NCBI RefSeq assembly: GCF_001908025.1
Contig: NZ_MQMG01000035.1
Location: forward strand, 1 to 39,571
Length of the DNA: 39,571 nt
Direction of reading: 5' to 3'
Source: Geobacillus proteiniphilus
GTDB lineage: Bacteria; Bacillota; Bacilli; Bacillales; Anoxybacillaceae
Position 1 is the first letter of the stretch; every line of letters starts with the position of its first letter. The translations under genes and the position numbers were made by a program. Shown here in pieces: positions 34,933 to 39,571 of the stretch. Under the pieces are notes generated by a model. That model saw nothing but the letters and a program-made list of their open reading frames with translations. It was not told the DNA's origin and searched no databases.

Positions 34933-37284
34933 ATGAAATTTTGGAAACGATGGCTTCGTTTTCTCACGAGCGACGAGGAAGAGGAAGGGAACGAGCAGCG
35001 AGCGAATTCCCCTCTGTCGGCCGACATGCCCGAACGCGGCGCGGTGAATGTCATTTACCAATATCCGCAAGGCCGCTTCCGCTTTCCGTTGATTCCGGAT
35101 GACCAGCCGGGTGAAAATCGGGAAAGGCCGAGGCGGACGAAAAGCGAGGAATCCGGGCCGCTGCCGAGTCGGCGCCCGTCGGCTGGCGTTTCAAGGGAAA
35201 TAGCGGAAAAACGACCGTTCCGCCCGTCCGATGTTCCATCCCCAATTTTTGGATATGATCGGAATCGGGGGAAACAGCGGCAACGAGCGGATGAACCCGA
35301 GCTGACCGCGGGGGGCATGGAGAATCGGAGCGATGAGGCGGTTCGGGAAGAGGCCCTCCGCGGCGAAGCGACACGGCGAGACGCGCGAGAGGGCACGGAA
35401 AGCCGGGCGGCTGCACGGCCAAAAGAAGAGGCGTCTTTGGCCAAGCGGGCAGAGGAATGGAACGAAGACGCGAGCGGAGCGATGCCCGCGGCTGTTATGG
35501 AAACGGAAGGAAAAAATGAGCTGGCGCCGGCGGCAGGGCAGGAAGAACGTGATGCCGAGGCGGATGAAAAGAAAGGGCAGGAGCTGGACGAACGAGGCAA
35601 CGAACGCGCGCCGCACGTAACAGACGGCGGCTTGGAGAGCGAAGGACGAGGGGTGCCGTCACAGATGAGGAATGGAGACGGAGGGAGCGCTTCTTCGACA
35701 GAACAGCGGGAGACGACCCCAGATCGCGAAATCCGTCACTCGGCGGCGCCCGCGGGCCGGGAGGAGGCTTCCCGCCCCGAACGAACGCGCATCCCGTATA
35801 ATGTGATCATGTTAAAGCAAGATTGGCGCAAGCTGGAAGAAAAGGCGGCAAATCGATCGAACGGCTGCGTACTGCCGCCATTGGCGCTTCTTGAACCGCC
35901 CGAGAAAGCGGCCGAACGCGACGAGCAGTGGCTTCGCGACCAATGCCAGCGTTTGGACCGGACGTTTGCGAGCTTCCATATCGGCGCCAAAGTCGTCGGG
36001 GCGACGCAAGGACCGACGGTGACGCGGTTTGAAGTGCAGCCGGATTTAGGAGTGAAAGTGAGCAAGATTACGAGTTTAATCGATGATATCAAACTCAGTC
36101 TGGCGGCGAAAGATATTCGCATCGAAGCGCCGATCCCGGGAAAACGGACGATTGGCATTGAAGTGCCGAACCGAACGAGCCGTCCGGTGCGCCTGCGTGA
36201 AATTTTAGAAAGCGAAGCGTTCCGTAAAAGCCCATCGCCGCTTACAGTGGCGCTTGGGCTTGACATTAGCGGTGCGCCGGTCGTGACCGACATCCGAAAA
36301 ATGCCGCATGGGCTGATCGCCGGGGCGACCGGGTCGGGAAAAAGCGTATGCATGAACGCGATGCTCATCAGCATGTTGTATAAAGCAGCGCCGCACGAAG
36401 TGAAATGGCTGCTCATTGATCCAAAAATGGTCGAACTGGCGCCGTACAACGGGCTGCCGCATTTGCTCAGCCCGGTGATCACCGAGGCGAAGGCGGCGGC
36501 GGGGGCGCTCAAGTGGGCGGTCGGCGAAATGGAACGGCGGTATGAACAGTTTGTCCACGCCGGCGTGCGCGATATTGAAAAGTATAACGCCCATCTTCGC
36601 GAACGCGGAAGCAGCGAGCCGCCGCTGCCGTACATCGTCATCGTCATTGATGAGCTCGCCGACCTGATGATGGCCGCCCCAGCCGATGTCGAAGAATCGA
36701 TTTGCCGGCTGGCGCAAAAGGCGCGGGCGTGCGGCATCCATTTGTTGATCGCGACGCAGCGGCCGTCGGTCGATGTTCTAACCGGGTTGATCAAGGCGAA
36801 CATTCCGACGCGCATCGCGTTTTCCGTCTCCTCCCAAGTCGATTCGCGCACCATTTTAGATGTGAATGGGGCTGAGCGGCTGCTTGGGCGCGGCGATATG
36901 CTGTTTTTGGAAAATGGTTCGGCCAAGCCGGTGCGGCTGCAAGGCTGCTTTATTTCCGATGAAGAAATCGAGCGGGTGGCAGCGCACGTGAAAGCAGAGC
37001 AAGGCCCATCCTATCTGTTTGATCCGGAGGATTTTCGGCAAACGGCGTCGATGGGCGGCGAGGATGACGAACTGTTCGAGGAGGCGTGCCGGTTTGTCAT
37101 CGCCCAAGGAGGAGCGTCGACATCGAGCCTGCAGCGTCATTTCCGCATCGGCTACAACCGCGCTGCCCGGTTGATCGAGATGATGGAGGAACGAGGGTTG
37201 ATTTCGGAGGCGCGCGGCAGCAAACCGCGCGATGTGTTGATGAGCGAGGACGAGTGGGAGCGCTGGCGCGAGCAGAACAGCTGA
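34933..37284 (+). CDS. sftA: Soluble FtsK-type DNA translocase SftA (YtpS)
   Basis: 783 residues, without the transmembrane segments of SpoIIIE/FtsK, which marks it as SftA, the soluble septum-linked translocase that moves chromosome ends before septum closure. Residues about 35-300 are a low-complexity linker very rich in Glu, Arg and Ala. The motor follows: [28 protein letters not shown], Walker A GATGSGKS (464-471), Walker [15 protein letters not shown] (about 570-583), then [25 protein letters not shown] gamma winged-helix domain ([42 protein letters not shown]) at the C-terminus would read polar guide sequences. The ATG has a weak GAAGTG site. Murein gene murC follows. Confidence 0.95.
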   Translation: MKFWKRWLRFLTSDEEEEGNEQRANSPLSADMPERGAVNVIYQYPQGRFRFPLIPDDQPGENRERPRRTKSEESGPLPSRRPSAGVSREIAEKRPFRPSDVPSPIFGYDRNRGKQRQRADEPELTAGGMENRSDEAVREEALRGEATRRDAREGTESRAAARPKEEASLAKRAEEWNEDASGAMPAAVMETEGKNELAPAAGQEERDAEADEKKGQELDERGNERAPHVTDGGLESEGRGVPSQMRNGDGGSASSTEQRETTPDREIRHSAAPAGREEASRPERTRIPYNVIMLKQDWRKLEEKAANRSNGCVLPPLALLEPPEKAAERDEQWLRDQCQRLDRTFASFHIGAKVVGATQGPTVTRFEVQPDLGVKVSKITSLIDDIKLSLAAKDIRIEAPIPGKRTIGIEVPNRTSRPVRLREILESEAFRKSPSPLTVALGLDISGAPVVTDIRKMPHGLIAGATGSGKSVCMNAMLISMLYKAAPHEVKWLLIDPKMVELAPYNGLPHLLSPVITEAKAAAGALKWAVGEMERRYEQFVHAGVRDIEKYNAHLRERGSSEPPLPYIVIVIDELADLMMAAPADVEESICRLAQKARACGIHLLIATQRPSVDVLTGLIKANIPTRIAFSVSSQVDSRTILDVNGAERLLGRGDMLFLENGSAKPVRLQGCFISDEEIERVAAHVKAEQGPSYLFDPEDFRQTASMGGEDDELFEEACRFVIAQGGASTSSLQRHFRIGYNRAARLIEMMEERGLISEARGSKPRDVLMSEDEWERWREQNS

Positions 37285-37332
37285 GGGCGTGCGGCCTCCT
37301 TTGGGCGGGCGGTAGTGTTTTGCCTCCTCACG

Positions 37333-37341
37333 TGCTATAAT
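37333..37341 (+). promoter_or_regulatory. Extended -10 promoter of murC
   Basis: TGCTATAAT is a perfect extended -10 (TG-n-TATAAT) about 100 bases before the murC start. A matching -35 is poor (TAGTGT at 17 bases). Confidence 0.5.
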
Positions 37342-37442
37342 GAGGAAATGAAATGGATGGTGCACCGCAATGAGAGAAATGGCAAAACGAGATGGATATC
37401 ATATACTGTCTTACAGAGAGACGATGGTTGGAGGGCTTAACG

Positions 37443-38747
37443 ATGACAGCTTACCATTTTGTAGGCATTAAAGGCACGGGGATGAGCGCGCTCGCGCAAG
37501 TGCTTCATGACCTTGGCTATACGGTGCAAGGGTCGGATGTAGAGAAATGGTTTTTCACGCAAAAGGCGCTTGAAGAGCGGGGAATCCCGGTGCTGCCTTT
37601 TTCGAAAGACAATATTCGCCCAGGTTATACGGTCATTGCCGGCAACGCATTTCCGGATACGCATGAGGAAATCGAGGCAGCCCGTCAGCTTGGTGTGCCT
37701 GTCATTCGTTACCATCGCTTTTTAGGCCAGCTGGCAGGCAAGTTTACGAGCATCGCGGTGACCGGTTCGCATGGAAAGACGACGACGACGGGGTTGCTTG
37801 CCCATGTGATGCAAGGAGCCCATCCAACGTCCTATTTGATCGGAGACGGCACGGGAAAAGGAGAGCCAGGGAGCAAATACTTTGTGTTTGAAGCGTGCGA
37901 ATACCGCCGGCACTTCCTTTCCTACTTTCCAGATTATGCGATCATGACAAATATTGACTTTGATCACCCGGATTATTTTGCCAATGTCGACGATGTGTTT
38001 TCCGCTTTCCAGCAAATGGCGAATCAAGTGAAAAAAGCGATCGTCGCCTGCGGGGATGATCCGTATTTGCCGAACATTCAGGCGAAAGTGCCGATTTTGT
38101 TTTATGGATTCGGCGAAGAAAACGATTTTCAGGCGCGTAATATCGTCAAGACGACGGAAGGGATGGCGTTTGATGTGTTCGTGCGCAACACATTTTTCGC
38201 TTCGTTTGCCATTCCGCGCTTCGGCACTCATAACGTATTGAATGCTCTCGCCGTGATCGCCCTCTGCCACTACGAAGGGGTGGATGCGGGCACGATCGCC
38301 AAGCGGCTGCAAACGTTCCAAGGCGTGAAGCGCCGCTTCAGTGAAAAAACGGTCGGGCGCCAAGTGCTGATCGATGATTACGCGCATCATCCACGCGAAA
38401 TTACGGCGACATTGGAGGCGGCAAGGCAAAAATATCCGGGGCGCGAAGTGGTTGCTATTTTTCAGCCGCATACGTATACACGGACGCAGACGTTTTTGCG
38501 CGAGTTTGCCGAAAGTTTGCTGCAAGCGGACCACGTGTATTTGTGCGACATTTTCGGCTCGGCGCGCGAACATGAGGGCAAGCTGACGATCCGTGATTTG
38601 CAGGCGCAAATTCCGCGTTCCCAGCTGCTTGAGGAACAAAACGTAGCCGTGTTGAAGCAGCATCAAGACGCGGTGTTGGTGTTCATGGGTGCCGGCGACA
38701 TTCAAAAGTTTCAACAAGCGTACGAACGGGCCGTTCTTTCCGCCTGA
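37443..38747 (+). CDS. murC: UDP-N-acetylmuramate--L-alanine ligase
   Basis: MurC adds L-alanine to UDP-N-acetylmuramic acid with ATP, the first step of the peptidoglycan stem peptide. 434 residues. [18 protein letters not shown] at the N-terminus is the UDP-binding Rossmann motif, [11 protein letters not shown] (about 107-117) the Mur-ligase P-loop, and [14 protein letters not shown] near residue 315 the conserved C-terminal domain motif. The frame is open to 37392, but GGAGGG before ATG 37443 (MTAYHFVG) fixes the start. As in B. subtilis it is followed by ytxG and ytxH. Confidence 0.97.
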   Translation: MTAYHFVGIKGTGMSALAQVLHDLGYTVQGSDVEKWFFTQKALEERGIPVLPFSKDNIRPGYTVIAGNAFPDTHEEIEAARQLGVPVIRYHRFLGQLAGKFTSIAVTGSHGKTTTTGLLAHVMQGAHPTSYLIGDGTGKGEPGSKYFVFEACEYRRHFLSYFPDYAIMTNIDFDHPDYFANVDDVFSAFQQMANQVKKAIVACGDDPYLPNIQAKVPILFYGFGEENDFQARNIVKTTEGMAFDVFVRNTFFASFAIPRFGTHNVLNALAVIALCHYEGVDAGTIAKRLQTFQGVKRRFSEKTVGRQVLIDDYAHHPREITATLEAARQKYPGREVVAIFQPHTYTRTQTFLREFAESLLQADHVYLCDIFGSAREHEGKLTIRDLQAQIPRSQLLEEQNVAVLKQHQDAVLVFMGAGDIQKFQQAYERAVLSA

Positions 38748-38757
38748 CGGCCGACAG

Positions 38758-38792
38758 GGAACGGGCTGTGATGAAGATGGCCCGTTTTTTCC
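38758..38792 (+). terminator. Terminator of murC
   Basis: AACGGGC (38760-38766) pairs with GCCCGTT (38780-38786), followed by TTTTCC. Confidence 0.85.
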
Positions 38793-38893
38793 TGTTTCAA
38801 AAAGGAAGCCGTCTTTTCTATGTCGAAGTTTGAAAGCGGGAAAAGATGGGTACAAAGGGAATGAAACGTTCGAATGGGCAAGGAGGGAATCGG

Positions 38894-39337
38894 GTGGAAT
38901 GGCTTTTGTATGGAAGCGTGGCGCTCATCGCGCTTGCTTTTTTGCTGCTTGTCGTTTACATAGCCAGGACGCTCATCGTTTTGCAGGAAACGCTGCGCCG
39001 GCTGACGGCGGCGATCGATCATGCCGATGAGCAAGTGCAAACGGTGGCGAAAGAAGTTCGTGAACTTCTCCATACGGCCAACGGCATCGCCAGCGATGTG
39101 CAAAAAAAAGCAGAAACGCTAAATGGCGCAATCGAAGCGGTCGGAGAGATCGGCGGCACGATCCGTTCGCTCAACCGCGCGCTTCGGCAGGCGGCTGCCG
39201 GTTTGTCGGCGCGGGCGGGCCTGGGGCAAGGAAAATGGGTGAAGGCGTTGCGCTGGACAAATGTTTTGCTCGATTTACGGGAAAAATGGAGAAAAAAACA
39301 ATCGTTAAAGGAGGGTGTATCGAATGGCGAAAAATAA
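38894..39337 (+). CDS. ytxG: DUF948 membrane protein YtxG
   Basis: 147 residues. One transmembrane helix at 3-26 (WLLYGSVALIALAFLLLVVYIARTL) leads into a long amphipathic helix (LQETLRRLTAAIDHADEQVQTVAKEVRELLHTANGIASDVQ), the DUF948 layout. In B. subtilis ytxG-ytxH-ytxJ form a SigB/SigH stress operon after murC. GTG 38894 is chosen because AAGGAGGG lies 6-7 bases upstream; the frame is open to 38846. Its end overlaps ytxH by 14 bases. Confidence 0.88.
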   Translation: MEWLLYGSVALIALAFLLLVVYIARTLIVLQETLRRLTAAIDHADEQVQTVAKEVRELLHTANGIASDVQKKAETLNGAIEAVGEIGGTIRSLNRALRQAAAGLSARAGLGQGKWVKALRWTNVLLDLREKWRKKQSLKEGVSNGEK

Positions 39338-39571
39338 CGGTGGATTTTTGCTTGGAGCGCTGGTCGGCGGCATCGCCGGCGCGGCTGCTGCGTTGTTTTT
39401 GACGAGCGAAAAAGGGCGGAAATGGCTGGCCGAGTGGAGCAACGATGAAACGTGGGAGCCGGTGAAAACAACGGCTGTCGAATGGTTGGAAACGGCGAAA
39501 GAGAAAACGAAGGAAATCGCCAGCTTCATTCCGTTGAAATCCACGACGGCGCCATCCGGCGGGGAAAACGC
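39324..39571 (+). CDS. ytxH: YtxH family general stress protein, partial (runs off the window)
   Basis: 82 complete codons lie before the window end. The N-terminus MAKNNGGFLLGALVGGIAGAAAALFLTSEKGRKWL is the YtxH signature: a glycine-rich membrane helix followed by a basic stretch. A Lys/Glu-rich helix follows (TAVEWLETAKEKTKEIASF). GGAGGGTG precedes ATG 39324, which overlaps the ytxG end in another frame, indicating translational coupling. The stop codon is outside the window. Confidence 0.87.
   Translation, partial: MAKNNGGFLLGALVGGIAGAAAALFLTSEKGRKWLAEWSNDETWEPVKTTAVEWLETAKEKTKEIASFIPLKSTTAPSGGEN

Noticed and set aside
35736-36926. A 396-codon minus-strand frame opposite sftA
   Set aside because: Antisense of a conserved FtsK motor; Ser/Arg-rich product with no family features.
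37722-38855. A 377-codon minus-strand frame opposite murC
   Set aside because: Antisense of the conserved MurC gene; no start signals and no recognisable domain.

Overview
The window is chromosomal DNA of a thermophilic Bacillaceae bacterium, almost certainly Geobacillus, close to G. stearothermophilus or G. kaustophilus. The evidence is the GC-rich coding style, AGGAGG-type ribosome sites with frequent GTG and TTG starts, a thermolysin-type neutral protease of the stearothermophilus kind (319-residue mature part), and a gene order that follows the Bacillus subtilis pckA-metK-ytoA-ytpB-ytqB-leuS-ytfP-ytgP-ytjP-ytlP-ytmP-trmB-ytnP-ytoP-ytpQ-ytpR-sftA-murC-ytxG-ytxH block. Gene symbols are assigned by recognition of family and gene order, not by a database search.

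Layout. (1) 1-3340 is an accessory region: an Rpn-type PD-(D/E)XK nuclease gene, a leader with a long hairpin, a CRISPR array of 21 intact 30-bp repeats (1190-2555) with no cas genes in the window, then a 22nd repeat cut off after TTTAT by the left end of an IS605-type element with a truncated tnpB. That tnpB stub is joined to a fragment of an antisense MFS transporter gene. (2) 3387-6690 holds pckA (minus strand), with a CcpN-like operator over its promoter, and metK behind a SAM-I riboswitch and terminator. (3) 6670-11219 carries a gamma-carbonic anhydrase homologue, the C35-terpene synthase ytpB, the tRNA methyltransferase mnmM, ytzC, a small ORF with an in-frame stop, and an MFS transporter. 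(4) 11220-14507 is the leucine T-box, leuS and a rhodanese. (5) 14711-18175 is a quorum-sensing and protease module: an NprR/NprA-like RRNPP regulator interrupted by a frameshift, a 42-codon exported-peptide gene directly behind it that looks like NprX, and the thermolysin-like protease gene. (6) 18589-19010 holds cse60 and, on the minus strand, a tnpB-less IS605-type remnant that keeps a promoter and the omega-RNA-like right end. (7) 19108-29570 carries ytfP, murJ, a small coiled-coil gene, ytzG, ytzE, pepV, an MFS transporter, thpR, ytlQ, ytmP behind a leader hairpin, and ytzH. (8) 29717-39571 carries trmB, ytnP, a PepSY gene, ytoP, a DUF84 NTPase, ytpQ, ytpR, sftA, murC, ytxG and the start of ytxH, which runs off the window.

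The core genes serve gluconeogenesis (pckA), methyl-donor supply (metK), translation and tRNA modification (leuS, mnmM, trmB, ytpR), cell-wall synthesis and division (murJ, murC, sftA), sporulation (cse60) and peptide use (protease, pepV, ytoP). The most unusual features are the accessory ones: the CRISPR/TnpB junction, the orphan omega-RNA-like element, and the decayed NprR plus intact signal-peptide gene in front of an intact protease gene. No tRNA or rRNA gene was seen.
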